Below, one piece after another: positions 1-6,127 of a stretch of 8,069 bases of DNA (its first letter is position 1; every line of letters starts with the position of its first letter). This stretch comes from Deltaproteobacteria bacterium (GTDB lineage: Bacteria; Desulfobacterota; Deferrimicrobia; Deferrimicrobiales; Deferrimicrobiaceae): NCBI GenBank assembly GCA_021802685.1, contig JAJZRM010000117.1, positions 1 to 8,069 on the forward strand, in the 5' to 3' direction. A program made the translations under genes and the position numbers. The notes below the pieces were generated by a model, which was given only the letters and a program-made list of their open reading frames with translations, had not been told where the DNA came from and did no database searches.

Positions 1-876
1 CCGGAGCGGTTCTCGCTGGGGCTCCTCACGTCCTCCGGGTCCCTCGGCCTCCTCTTCCCGCCGTGCCTGCCGGTCATCCTGTACGGCGTCGTCGCAGGCA
101 TCGCGGTGGACAAGATGTTCCTGGGGGGGGCGCTCCCCGGCGTCTTCCTCACGTCGATCATGGCGGCCTGGGCCGTCGGGGGAGGGGTCCGGGCCCGCGC
201 TCGCCGCACGCCGTTCTCCTTCAGGGAACTCGGCGCCGCGGCTTGGGAGGCGAAGTGGGATCTCCTTCTCCCCGCGGTCGTCCTGCTGGGGATCTTCGGG
301 GGATTCGCGACGACCGTCGAGGCGGCGGCGATCACGGTCCTGTACGCCGTCTGCGTAGAGCTGTTCGTCCAGCGCGACGCCGGCCCGAGGAAGCTGCTGG
401 GCACGGCCGGGACGGAATCCACGCGGCTGGTGGGCGGCTTCCTCCTTCTCCTGGCGGCGGCGACCGGCCTCACGGGCTACATGGTGGACGCCGGCGTGCC
501 GCAGACGATCCTCGAATGGGTCCGTTCGACGATCCACTCCCGGGTCGCCTTCCTGCTCGCCCTGAACGCGTTCCTGCTGGTGATCGGCGGCTTCATGCAC
601 ATTTTCTCCGCGATCGTGATCATCGTCCCGATCATCGCCCCCCTGGCCGAGGCATTCGGCGTCCACCCGGTGCACATGGGGATCATATTCCTGGCGAACC
701 TGGAGATCGGCTTCCTCATGCCCCCGGTGGGGATGAACCTGTTCATGTCGGCCTACCGGTTCGACAAACCGTTCGGGCGGGTGTGCCGCTCCGTCCTTCC
801 ATTCCTGCTCCTCCTGGTCGCCGGCGTCCTCGTCATCACGTACGTCCCCTGGATCACGACCGCGCTGCTGCCGTAG
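1..876 (+). CDS. dctM: TRAP transporter large permease, DctM family (5'-truncated by window edge)
   Basis: This is the C-terminal 291 residues of the large membrane subunit of a tripartite ATP-independent periplasmic (TRAP) transporter. The family imports organic acids such as C4-dicarboxylates, using an ion gradient and a periplasmic binding protein. The reading frame is open from base 1, so the start lies upstream. It begins with the family-typical stretch GSLGLLFPPCLPVILYGVVA, followed by a DKMFLGGALPG segment. The usual GGxxTPTEAA-like signature appears near bases 298-325 as GGFATTVEAAA, so the threonine-proline-threonine is altered. The end shows a conserved LEIGFLMPPVGMNLF helix (about bases 700-744) and a final hydrophobic helix before the TAG stop. 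Several hydrophobic segments are visible throughout. The binding protein and small permease (DctP, DctQ) are presumably upstream and cannot be seen, so the substrate cannot be assigned. A hairpin directly downstream suggests this is the last gene of its operon. Confidence 0.93.
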   Translation, partial: PERFSLGLLTSSGSLGLLFPPCLPVILYGVVAGIAVDKMFLGGALPGVFLTSIMAAWAVGGGVRARARRTPFSFRELGAAAWEAKWDLLLPAVVLLGIFGGFATTVEAAAITVLYAVCVELFVQRDAGPRKLLGTAGTESTRLVGGFLLLLAAATGLTGYMVDAGVPQTILEWVRSTIHSRVAFLLALNAFLLVIGGFMHIFSAIVIIVPIIAPLAEAFGVHPVHMGIIFLANLEIGFLMPPVGMNLFMSAYRFDKPFGRVCRSVLPFLLLLVAGVLVITYVPWITTALLP

Positions 877-899
877 TTACAGTCCTGTCCGATTTTCTG

Positions 900-919
900 G
901 GGAGCTGACGGCTCCCTTT
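900..919 (+). terminator. Rho-independent-like terminator after dctM
   Basis: A perfect 6-bp stem (GGGAGC at 900-905, GCTCCC at 911-916) encloses a 5-base loop and is followed by TTT. It begins 24 bases after the dctM stop. The U-tract is short, so termination may be partial. Its TTT tail is shared with the candidate -35 element of the next transcription unit. Confidence 0.55.
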
Positions 920-955
920 ACAGGTGCTACCATATGGTCTGTTATAAGCACCATA
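917..955 (+). promoter_or_regulatory. Promoter and operator-like repeats of the toxin-antitoxin operon
   Basis: A candidate -35 (TTTACA, 917-922) and -10 (TTATAA, 942-947; 19-base spacer) lie just upstream of the antitoxin start. The same span holds a perfect 10-bp palindrome ACCATATGGT (929-938), a 6-bp inverted repeat GGTGCT (923-928) with AGCACC (947-952), and a direct repeat ACCATA at 929-934 and 950-955, offset by 21 bases or about two helical turns. Such layouts are typical binding sites for autoregulating antitoxins of the Phd/YefM type. The repeats are seen directly; binding by the antitoxin is inferred. Confidence 0.5.
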
Positions 956-966
956 CGGGGGGATGC

Positions 967-1242
967 ATGAAGACGGCACCGAAGTTTTCCGAAGACGTCG
1001 TTCCCGTTTCCGATCTGAAGGTCAACCCCGGAAAGGTCCTCCGGAGGGTGGACGAGACCCGGCGCCCGGTGTTGCTGACGAGCCGGGGAAGGGGTGTGGC
1101 CGTTGTGCAGTCGGTCAAGGAGTACGAAGCCGGGTCCGAGGAGCGGGACTTTCTGAAGGCCGTGGTTCAGGGGCTGATCGACGTCGAGCAGGGTAAAACC
1201 GTGAGCCTGGCGGTAGCCATAAAACGTCTGGGGCTGGATTGA
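967..1242 (+). CDS. Type II antitoxin, Phd/YefM family
   Basis: This 91-residue protein is predicted to neutralise the toxin encoded next to it and to repress its own operon. The N-terminal half matches the Phd/YefM DNA-binding fold: a VPVSDLKVNPGKVLRRV segment (about residues 12-28), then RPVLLTSRGRGVAVVQS ending in a KEYE motif. The C-terminal part, with GLIDVEQGKTVSL, is the usual toxin-wrapping tail. ATG at 967 is chosen because it follows a purine-rich GGGGGG run and gives the family's usual length. An in-frame ATG at 934 would add 11 residues, but it lies inside the operator-like palindrome and has no ribosome binding site. Only 4 bases separate its stop from the toxin start, so the pair is probably translationally coupled. 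Family assignment is by motif recognition. Confidence 0.85.
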   Translation: MKTAPKFSEDVVPVSDLKVNPGKVLRRVDETRRPVLLTSRGRGVAVVQSVKEYEAGSEERDFLKAVVQGLIDVEQGKTVSLAVAIKRLGLD

Positions 1243-1246
1243 CCCC

Positions 1247-1549
1247 GTGGCGCGCAGGAAAGCGGTCGAGTTCGCCGAGTCGGCGGTCCGCGACCTGCAG
1301 GGAATTCTCGACTGGTATCGCGAACAACATGTTCCGGAGGCGGGGAAAAATCTGGTGCGCGGGATCGTAAGCGACGTGGAGCGCCTGCCCGATTTCCCGG
1401 AGAGCGGTCGGGTCGTCCCCGAGCTCGATGTAGCGAAAATCAGGGAGCTGATCCGCCCGCCGTTCCGGATCGTCTACCGCATCGACGGCACTCGCATTCG
1501 CATCGTCCGGGTATGGCGCGGCGAAAGGATTTTGAAAATCCCCGAGTAG
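1247..1549 (+). CDS. Type II toxin, RelE/ParE superfamily
   Basis: This 100-residue protein starts at GTG 1247, 4 bases after the antitoxin stop. RelE/ParE-fold toxins either cleave mRNA at the ribosome (RelE type) or poison DNA gyrase (ParE type). Visible hallmarks are an N-terminal strand followed by FAESAVRDLQGILDWYRE (about residues 9-26), a second helix ending in DVERLPDFPESGR (43-55), then VPEL and the core strands IRELIRPPFRIVYRI (65-79) and IRIVRVWRGERIL (84-96). The layout, with GR..PEL before the strands and an arginine-rich C-terminal strand, looks closer to ParE than to RelE. The position near the end that is often histidine is W90-R91 here. Activity as gyrase poison or RNase cannot be settled from sequence reading. 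No frameshift or premature stop is seen, so the module appears intact. Confidence 0.83.
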   Translation: MARRKAVEFAESAVRDLQGILDWYREQHVPEAGKNLVRGIVSDVERLPDFPESGRVVPELDVAKIRELIRPPFRIVYRIDGTRIRIVRVWRGERILKIPE

Positions 1550-1594
1550 GCCGGGCCGCGACCATCGGTCCCAGCGCGCCTTGCTGCCGGGCCG

Positions 1595-1603
1595 TGGTAT
1601 AGT
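1595..1603 (+). promoter_or_regulatory. Extended -10 promoter upstream of the SLOG-like gene
   Basis: The sequence TGGTATAGT combines a TG dinucleotide (1595-1596) with a good -10 hexamer TATAGT (1598-1603), the extended -10 arrangement that needs little or no -35. No convincing -35 is present at 16-18 bases upstream. The predicted start of transcription near 1610 leaves about 30 bases of leader before the coding sequence. Confidence 0.45.
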
Positions 1604-1639
1604 GGCGTACGACAACTCTCGAATATCCCCAAGGAGACG

Positions 1640-2203
1640 ATGATGCTGAAGAAGGGGGATTGCATCCTCTACAGCGGCGGTGCCCCCGGCGCCGAGGCCG
1701 AGTTCGGCGCCCGGGCGGAAACCCACGGGATCGAAGAGATCAATTTCACGTACGAGGGGCGCAGGCTGGACCGCTCCCGCGGGGTCCGGGTCCTTTCCCG
1801 GGAAGAGCTGGAGAAGGGGGACGTCAGCCTCTCCTACGTTTCGCGCCTGCTCAACCGCTCCTACACCGACGCGCCCGCGATCCGCAAGGTGCTCCAGACC
1901 ATCTGGTACCAGGTCAACTCCGGCCAGGAGATCTACGTGGTCGGCGCGGTCCTCCCGGACGGCACCGTGAAGGGGGGCACCGGGTGGGGGGCGGAGTTCG
2001 CCAAGCTCTGCAACAAGCCGATCTTCGTCTTCGACCAGGGGAGGAATGCGTGGTTTACCTGGAAGGACGAGAAGTGGGTCCCCCCCGCGGCCGGGCAGGC
2101 GATCCGCATCGGGCACCCCCGCTTCACGGGGACCGGCACCCGGTTTCTCGAGGAGAACGGGAAAAGGGCGATCCGGGATCTCTTCGCCCGCTCCTTCGAG
2201 TAA
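1640..2203 (+). CDS. SLOG/LOG-like Rossmann-fold protein, function unknown
   Basis: This protein of 187 residues is not matched to a named family with certainty. It opens with a short strand and glycine-rich turn, ILYSGGAPGAEAEFG (residues 9-23), resembling the SGGAxGAD nucleotide-binding loop of SLOG-superfamily proteins. A middle helix pair (about 63-94) is followed by a strand EIYVVGAVLPDG (97-108), a second glycine loop GGTGWGAEFA (112-121), and a strand KPIFVFDQ (126-133). This alternation of strand, loop and helix fits a Rossmann-like nucleotide-binding fold; ligand and reaction are unknown. AAGGAG (1631-1636) serves as ribosome binding site. ATG 1640 is used here, but ATG 1643 gives better spacing (6 bases), removing one residue. 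No signal peptide or membrane segment is seen, so it should be cytoplasmic. It ends 13 bases before typA and may be cotranscribed with it. Confidence 0.7.
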   Translation: MMLKKGDCILYSGGAPGAEAEFGARAETHGIEEINFTYEGRRLDRSRGVRVLSREELEKGDVSLSYVSRLLNRSYTDAPAIRKVLQTIWYQVNSGQEIYVVGAVLPDGTVKGGTGWGAEFAKLCNKPIFVFDQGRNAWFTWKDEKWVPPAAGQAIRIGHPRFTGTGTRFLEENGKRAIRDLFARSFE

Positions 2204-2216
2204 GGCAACCTTCCCC

Positions 2217-4028
2217 TTGAATCCGTCCGCCGCCCCCATCCGCAACGTCGCGATCATCGCCCACGTCGACCACGGGAAGACCACGCTGGTCGACGGGATG
2301 CTCCGGCAGAGCGGCATCTTCCGCGAGCACCAGGCCGTCGTCGACCGGGTGATGGACTCGAACGACCTCGAGCGGGAGAAGGGGATCACGATCATGGCGA
2401 AGAACACCGCCGTGGTCTACCGGGGCGTCAAGATCAACATCGTGGACACCCCCGGGCACGCCGACTTCGGCGGCGAAGTGGAGCGGACGCTGAAAATGGT
2501 GGACGGCGTGCTGCTGCTGGTGGACGCCTCCGAAGGCCCCCTGCCGCAGACCCGTTTCGTGCTGAAGAAGGCGCTCGAGCGCGCGCTTCCCGTCATCCTC
2601 GTCGTGAACAAGATCGACCGCCCCGACGCGCGGATCGACGAGGTGATCGACGAGGTGTACGACCTCTTCATCGACCTCGACGCCGTGGAGGACCAGCTCG
2701 ATTTCCCGATCCTGATGACGAACGCCCGTGCGGGGACCGCGGCCGTCCGGGGGGAGGGCGCGGGGCGGAACCTGATCCCCCTCTTCGACGCGATCCTCTC
2801 CCACGTGCCGCCCCCCACCGGCGACCCGTCGGCCCCCCTCCAGTACCTGGTGACCAACCTCGACTACAGCGACTACGTGGGCCGCCTCGCCGTGGGACGG
2901 ATCTTCGAGGGGACGCTGCGGGCCGGCGAGACCGTTTCCCTGTGCGGGACCGGCGACGCGACGCGGAAGGTCAAGGTGGCGCTGCTGTACGGGTACGAGG
3001 GGTTGAGCCGCTCGGAGATCCCCGAGGCGGCCGCGGGGGACATCGTGGCGATCGCGGGGATGGAGGACGTGACGATCGGGGACACGATCTCCGACGCGGA
3101 GGCGCCCATGCCCCTCCCGCGCATCGCGGTGGACGAGCCGACGGTGTCGATGGTCTTCTCGGTCAACACGTCCCCTTTCGCGGGGAAGGAGGGGAAGTTC
3201 GTCACATCGAGGCAGCTTCGCGCCCGGCTGGAGAAGGAGATCCTCGGGAACGTGTCCCTGCGGATCGACTTCTCGGGGGTCGAGTCCTTCACGGTGATGG
3301 GGCGCGGGGAGCTGCAGCTGGCGATCCTCATCGAGATGATGCGGCGGGAAGGGTTCGAGCTCTCCGTCTCCCGGCCCGAGGTGGTCACGAAGTCCGAGGG
3401 CGGCGTGCTGATGGAACCGGTGGAAGCGCTGTTCGTGGACGTCCCCGACACGTACCTCGGGGCGGTGACGCAGGCGCTGGGGGAGAGGCGGGCGAAGATG
3501 ACGAAGATGGTCAATCCCGGCCAGGGGCGCGTGCGGATGGAGTACCGCATCCCGTCGCGCGGCCTGATCGGCTTCCGTTCGGAATTCCTCACGCTGACCC
3601 GCGGCACGGGGCTGTTGAACCACCTCTTCGACGGTTACGAGCCGTGGGGCGGGCCGATCCCCGAGCGGGTCAACGGGGCGCTGGTGGCCGACCGCGTCGG
3701 GCGGGCGACGGCGTACGCCATCTTCCACCTGCAGTCCCGCGGGATCTTCTTCATCGGCGAGGGAGAGCAGGTGTACGAGGGGATGATCGTGGGCGAGAAT
3801 TCCCGCCCGGTGGACATCGACATCAACATCACCAAGGAGAAGAAACTCACCAACATCCGCGCCGCCGGGGCCGACGAAGCCCTGCGGCTGGTGCCTCCGA
3901 AAGTACACTCCCTGGAAGCGGCCCTCGAGTTCATCAACGAGGACGAGCTGGTGGAGATCACCCCTTCCTCGGTCCGCCTGCGGAAAAAGATCCTGGACGC
4001 CAACCGGCGTCCCAGGAAAAAAGAGTGA
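2217..4028 (+). CDS. typA: Ribosome-associated translational GTPase TypA/BipA
   Basis: TypA/BipA is an EF-G/LepA-like GTPase that binds the 70S ribosome and supports 50S assembly, stress adaptation and growth at low temperature. With a TTG start at 2217 it has 603 residues, the normal family length. GTPase motifs are clear: G1 AHVDHGKTT (15-23), G2 within REKGITI (53-59), G3 DTPGHADF (77-84) and G4 NKID (131-134). The segment EGPLPQTRFVLKKALE (106-121) is a TypA hallmark, as is the C-terminal region with RGLIGFRSEFLT and a basic tail (RRPRKKE). Between them lie a beta-barrel domain, EF-G-like domains III and V, and the TypA-specific C-terminal domain. TTG is preferred because homology starts at PIRNVAIIAHVDHG and TAAGG (2201-2205), overlapping the upstream stop, can act as ribosome binding site. 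An ATG at 2046 would overlap the previous gene by 158 bases and add residues unlike the family. Confidence 0.96.
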   Translation: MNPSAAPIRNVAIIAHVDHGKTTLVDGMLRQSGIFREHQAVVDRVMDSNDLEREKGITIMAKNTAVVYRGVKINIVDTPGHADFGGEVERTLKMVDGVLLLVDASEGPLPQTRFVLKKALERALPVILVVNKIDRPDARIDEVIDEVYDLFIDLDAVEDQLDFPILMTNARAGTAAVRGEGAGRNLIPLFDAILSHVPPPTGDPSAPLQYLVTNLDYSDYVGRLAVGRIFEGTLRAGETVSLCGTGDATRKVKVALLYGYEGLSRSEIPEAAAGDIVAIAGMEDVTIGDTISDAEAPMPLPRIAVDEPTVSMVFSVNTSPFAGKEGKFVTSRQLRARLEKEILGNVSLRIDFSGVESFTVMGRGELQLAILIEMMRREGFELSVSRPEVVTKSEGGVLMEPVEALFVDVPDTYLGAVTQALGERRAKMTKMVNPGQGRVRMEYRIPSRGLIGFRSEFLTLTRGTGLLNHLFDGYEPWGGPIPERVNGALVADRVGRATAYAIFHLQSRGIFFIGEGEQVYEGMIVGENSRPVDIDINITKEKKLTNIRAAGADEALRLVPPKVHSLEAALEFINEDELVEITPSSVRLRKKILDANRRPRKKE

Positions 4029-4036
4029 CCGCGCGC

Positions 4037-4058
4037 TTCCGTGCCGGAAAATTATTTT
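4037..4058 (+). terminator. Possible weak terminator after typA
   Basis: A 5-bp stem TTCCG (4037-4041) and CGGAA (4045-4049) with a 3-base loop is followed by AATTATTTT. The stem is short, so the call is tentative. Its position 9 bases after the typA stop and before an AT-rich promoter-like stretch supports a transcription boundary here. Confidence 0.35.
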
Positions 4059-4086
4059 AAAATTTCCCCTTTCGACCGGATAAAAT
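4057..4086 (+). promoter_or_regulatory. Candidate promoter of the rubrerythrin-cytochrome operon
   Basis: Within an AT-rich island that stands out from the GC-rich surroundings, TTAAAA (4057-4062) and TAAAAT (4081-4086) are separated by 18 bases. The -10 matches consensus at five of six bases and the -35 at four of six. The predicted leader before the ATG at 4120 is about 27 bases. Confidence 0.38.
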
Positions 4087-4119
4087 AGAAAACCATCCTG
4101 TTACCGACGAGGTCCCGAC

Positions 4120-4635
4120 ATGCCGAAAGCGCAAAAATCCGCCCCGAAGAACGATCGCGCCGCCAACGCCCTCACCCGCGCCCTCCGGTTCGAAAAGACG
4201 GGATTGCGGTACTTCACCTTGTCCGCCGCGAAGGCCGCGGACGGTTTCGCGAAGCGCGTGTTCGATCTCCTCGCCGACATGGAGCGGAAGCATATGGAAG
4301 ACATCCAGGCCATCGCCCGGCATCTCGGGGAGAAGGGGAAATTCCCCGTCGTTTCCACCACGAACAGCCAGGGGAGGATGCGGCTGTTCAAGCGGGAGCA
4401 CAGCCGGATCAAAAGGGAGAAGACGATCTCCGGCGACGCGGCGGCGGCGATGCGCAAGGCGCTCGGGTTCGAGGCCGAGGGGCGGGAGATGTACACCCGC
4501 ATGTCCAAAGCCGCCGCGGACCGGCAGGAGAAGAGGTTTTTCGGGACCCTGGCTTCAGAGGAGCAGAAGCATTTCGAGATCATCTACGAGTACCTCGACT
4601 ACCTCGAATCCTCCGGGCTGCGGATGGGGGAGTGA
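4120..4635 (+). CDS. Rubrerythrin-like ferritin-family diiron protein
   Basis: This 171-residue protein is predicted to fold as a four-helix bundle with a two-iron centre. Rubrerythrins reduce hydrogen peroxide in the cytoplasm of anaerobes. The bundle shows the repeated metal-ligand pattern: E25 in ALRFEKTGLRYF and the ExxH pair E55/H58 in DMERKHMEDI, then E118 in LGFEAEGREMY and the ExxH pair E148/H151 in SEEQKHFEII. The region between the two halves (about residues 74-104) is long and basic. No C-terminal rubredoxin domain (paired CxxC) is present, so electrons must come from another protein, or the protein may belong to the wider rubrerythrin-like group with a different role. The basic N-terminus has no signal peptide. 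GAGG at 4108-4111 is a plausible ribosome binding site. The stop lies only 3 bases before the cytochrome start, which argues for cotranscription and possibly coupled translation. Confidence 0.85.
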   Translation: MPKAQKSAPKNDRAANALTRALRFEKTGLRYFTLSAAKAADGFAKRVFDLLADMERKHMEDIQAIARHLGEKGKFPVVSTTNSQGRMRLFKREHSRIKREKTISGDAAAAMRKALGFEAEGREMYTRMSKAAADRQEKRFFGTLASEEQKHFEIIYEYLDYLESSGLRMGE

Positions 4636-4638
4636 CGG

Positions 4639-5184
4639 GTGCGCGGGAACCGCTTCCCGGCGGCCGTCGTTGCGGCCGCCCTGTGCCTCGCGGCGGGGTT
4701 CGCCTCGGCGGCCTCCCCCGAGAAGACACCGGCGGGAAAGGGAACCGCGGCGGCCGCCGTTCCGCAGTTCGCCGTTCCGAAGCCCCCTTTCACTCCGGGC
4801 ATCTTCCCCTGCTCCGACTGCCACAAGGACATCAAGCCCAACCCGAACCGCCGGGAACTCACGGACGAGCACACTTCCATCGTCCTGAACCACGCCCAGG
4901 GGCAGCGGTGGTGCCTGGACTGCCATGACGTTACCAACCGGGACAAGCTCCGCCTCGTGAACGGACAGCGGATCGGCTTCGACGAGTCGTACCTTCTGTG
5001 CGGGCAGTGCCACGGGGACAAGTACCGCGACTGGAAGGTGGGCGTCCACGGGAAGCGGACGGGGATGTGGAACGGGGAGAAGCAATACCTGCTGTGCGTC
5101 CATTGCCATAACCCGCACGATCCGGGGTACAAGCCGATCCCGCCGATGCCGCCTCCGGTGCGCCCGGAGGACATAAGGAAGTAA
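4639..5184 (+). CDS. Exported tetraheme cytochrome c (doubled CxxCH / cytochrome c3-like)
   Basis: This 181-residue periplasmic electron carrier starts at GTG 4639, with GGGGGAG (4626-4632) as ribosome binding site inside the end of the previous gene. A Sec signal peptide covers about residues 1-25: arginines at 2 and 5, a hydrophobic core AAVVAAALCLAAGF, and a likely cleavage after ASA. C16 within the hydrophobic stretch is not in a convincing lipobox. Four c-type heme sites follow: CSDCH (58-62), CLDCH (92-96), CGQCH (121-125) and CVHCH (153-157), the last in the common CHNPHDP context. Extra histidines (H78, H85, H137, H160) could be distal heme ligands. The C-terminus is proline-rich. It precedes the iron-sulfur subunit by 1 base and is the likely cytochrome subunit of the same complex, comparable with the cytochromes of Geobacter Cbc-type complexes. 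That comparison rests on gene order and motifs. Confidence 0.9.
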   Translation: MRGNRFPAAVVAAALCLAAGFASAASPEKTPAGKGTAAAAVPQFAVPKPPFTPGIFPCSDCHKDIKPNPNRRELTDEHTSIVLNHAQGQRWCLDCHDVTNRDKLRLVNGQRIGFDESYLLCGQCHGDKYRDWKVGVHGKRTGMWNGEKQYLLCVHCHNPHDPGYKPIPPMPPPVRPEDIRK

Positions 5185-5185
5185 C

Positions 5186-6112
5186 ATGCCGAACGGAGAA
5201 GACCGCGCCGACCGGCCGTTCCGGATGTCGCGCCGCAAAATGATGAAGGGGGTCGCCGCCGTCCTGGGGGCCATGGCCCTTCCCGGGAAGGACGCGCCCG
5301 CCTCGGTGTGGGAGTCGTTCTTCCAGAAGAACTTCCGGGAGCTGTCCGGCGGGGACAAGGCCCGGGTCATCGCCCGGCTGGAGAAGGAGTACGGCGACAA
5401 ATACGGGAAGCCGGTCAAGGTGGGCACGGCCCCTCCGCTCGAAGGCGTGCTGTACGGCTACGGCCTCGACCTCTCCCGGTGCATCGGGTGCCGCCGCTGC
5501 GTGTACGGCTGCGTCGCGGAGAACAACCAGTCCCGCAATCCGCAGATCCACTGGATCCGCGTGCTCCAGCTGAACAAGGAGCGCGGCGTCGACCTGGAGG
5601 AGGCGGAGGAGTATTACAACCCGTCGAAGGTTCCCGAGAAGGGGCACTTCTACATGCCCGTCCAGTGCCAGCAGTGCGAGAGCCCTCCGTGCGTGAAGGT
5701 GTGCCCCGTGCAGGCCACCTGGAAGGAGCGGGACGGGATCACCGTCGTCGATTACAACTGGTGCATCGGCTGCCGGTACTGCATGGCGGCGTGCCCGTAC
5801 GGCGCGCGCCACTTCAACTGGAAGAAGCCGGGGCTGCCGGCGGCGGAGATGAACCCCGCGACGCATTACCTCGGCAACCGCCCGCGTCCCGTCGGCGTGG
5901 TCGAAAAGTGCACCTTCTGCATCCAGCGCGTCCGGAACGTGCCCGGAAGGTACCCCGCGTGCGTCGAGGTCTGTCCCGTGGGGGCCCGCAAGTTCGGGAA
6001 CCTGCTCGATCCGGACAGCGAAATCCGGTACGTCATCGAGAACAAGCGGGTGTTCATCCTCAAGGAAGACCTGAACACGCGGCCGAAGTTCTACTACTTC
6101 TACGCGACCTGA
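5186..6112 (+). CDS. Tat-exported ferredoxin-type protein with four [4Fe-4S] clusters (DmsB/NrfC-like)
   Basis: This 308-residue electron-transfer subunit should relay electrons between the NrfD-like membrane protein and the cytochromes. A twin-arginine signal is visible: SRRKMMK (residues 15-21) followed by a short hydrophobic stretch, so it is probably exported folded to the periplasm. Sixteen cysteines form four cluster sets: C99/C102/C105/C109, C161/C164/C169/C173, C193/C196/C199/C203 and C242/C245/C259/C263, the normal arrangement of the DmsB/NrfC/PsrB family. Between the Tat signal and the first cluster lies a charged helical region (about 43-75) absent from the smallest family members. 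AAGGAA (5175-5180) is the ribosome binding site. ATG 5186 is 1 base after the previous stop; an internal ATG at 5225 would keep the twin arginines but lacks this site. No molybdopterin partner is encoded nearby. Confidence 0.93.
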   Translation: MPNGEDRADRPFRMSRRKMMKGVAAVLGAMALPGKDAPASVWESFFQKNFRELSGGDKARVIARLEKEYGDKYGKPVKVGTAPPLEGVLYGYGLDLSRCIGCRRCVYGCVAENNQSRNPQIHWIRVLQLNKERGVDLEEAEEYYNPSKVPEKGHFYMPVQCQQCESPPCVKVCPVQATWKERDGITVVDYNWCIGCRYCMAACPYGARHFNWKKPGLPAAEMNPATHYLGNRPRPVGVVEKCTFCIQRVRNVPGRYPACVEVCPVGARKFGNLLDPDSEIRYVIENKRVFILKEDLNTRPKFYYFYAT

Positions 6113-6127
6113 CCGGCGGGGGAAGGG

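Noticed and set aside
63..908. Plus-strand open frame overlapping the transporter gene
   Set aside because: Arginine, glycine and proline-rich translation with no motifs; the other frame gives a convincing DctM protein.
1551..1594. Direct repeat CCGGGCCG at 1551-1558 and 1587-1594
   Set aside because: Eight G/C-only bases in a GC-rich context are likely chance. A short hairpin at 1560-1570 (4-bp stem) is too weak for a terminator.
2046..2216. ATG at 2046 as typA start
   Set aside because: It would overlap the preceding gene by 158 bases and add residues unlike the family N-terminus.
2124..3908. Long minus-strand open frame opposite typA
   Set aside because: Shadow of the TypA coding sequence; composition is biased and no family motif is seen.
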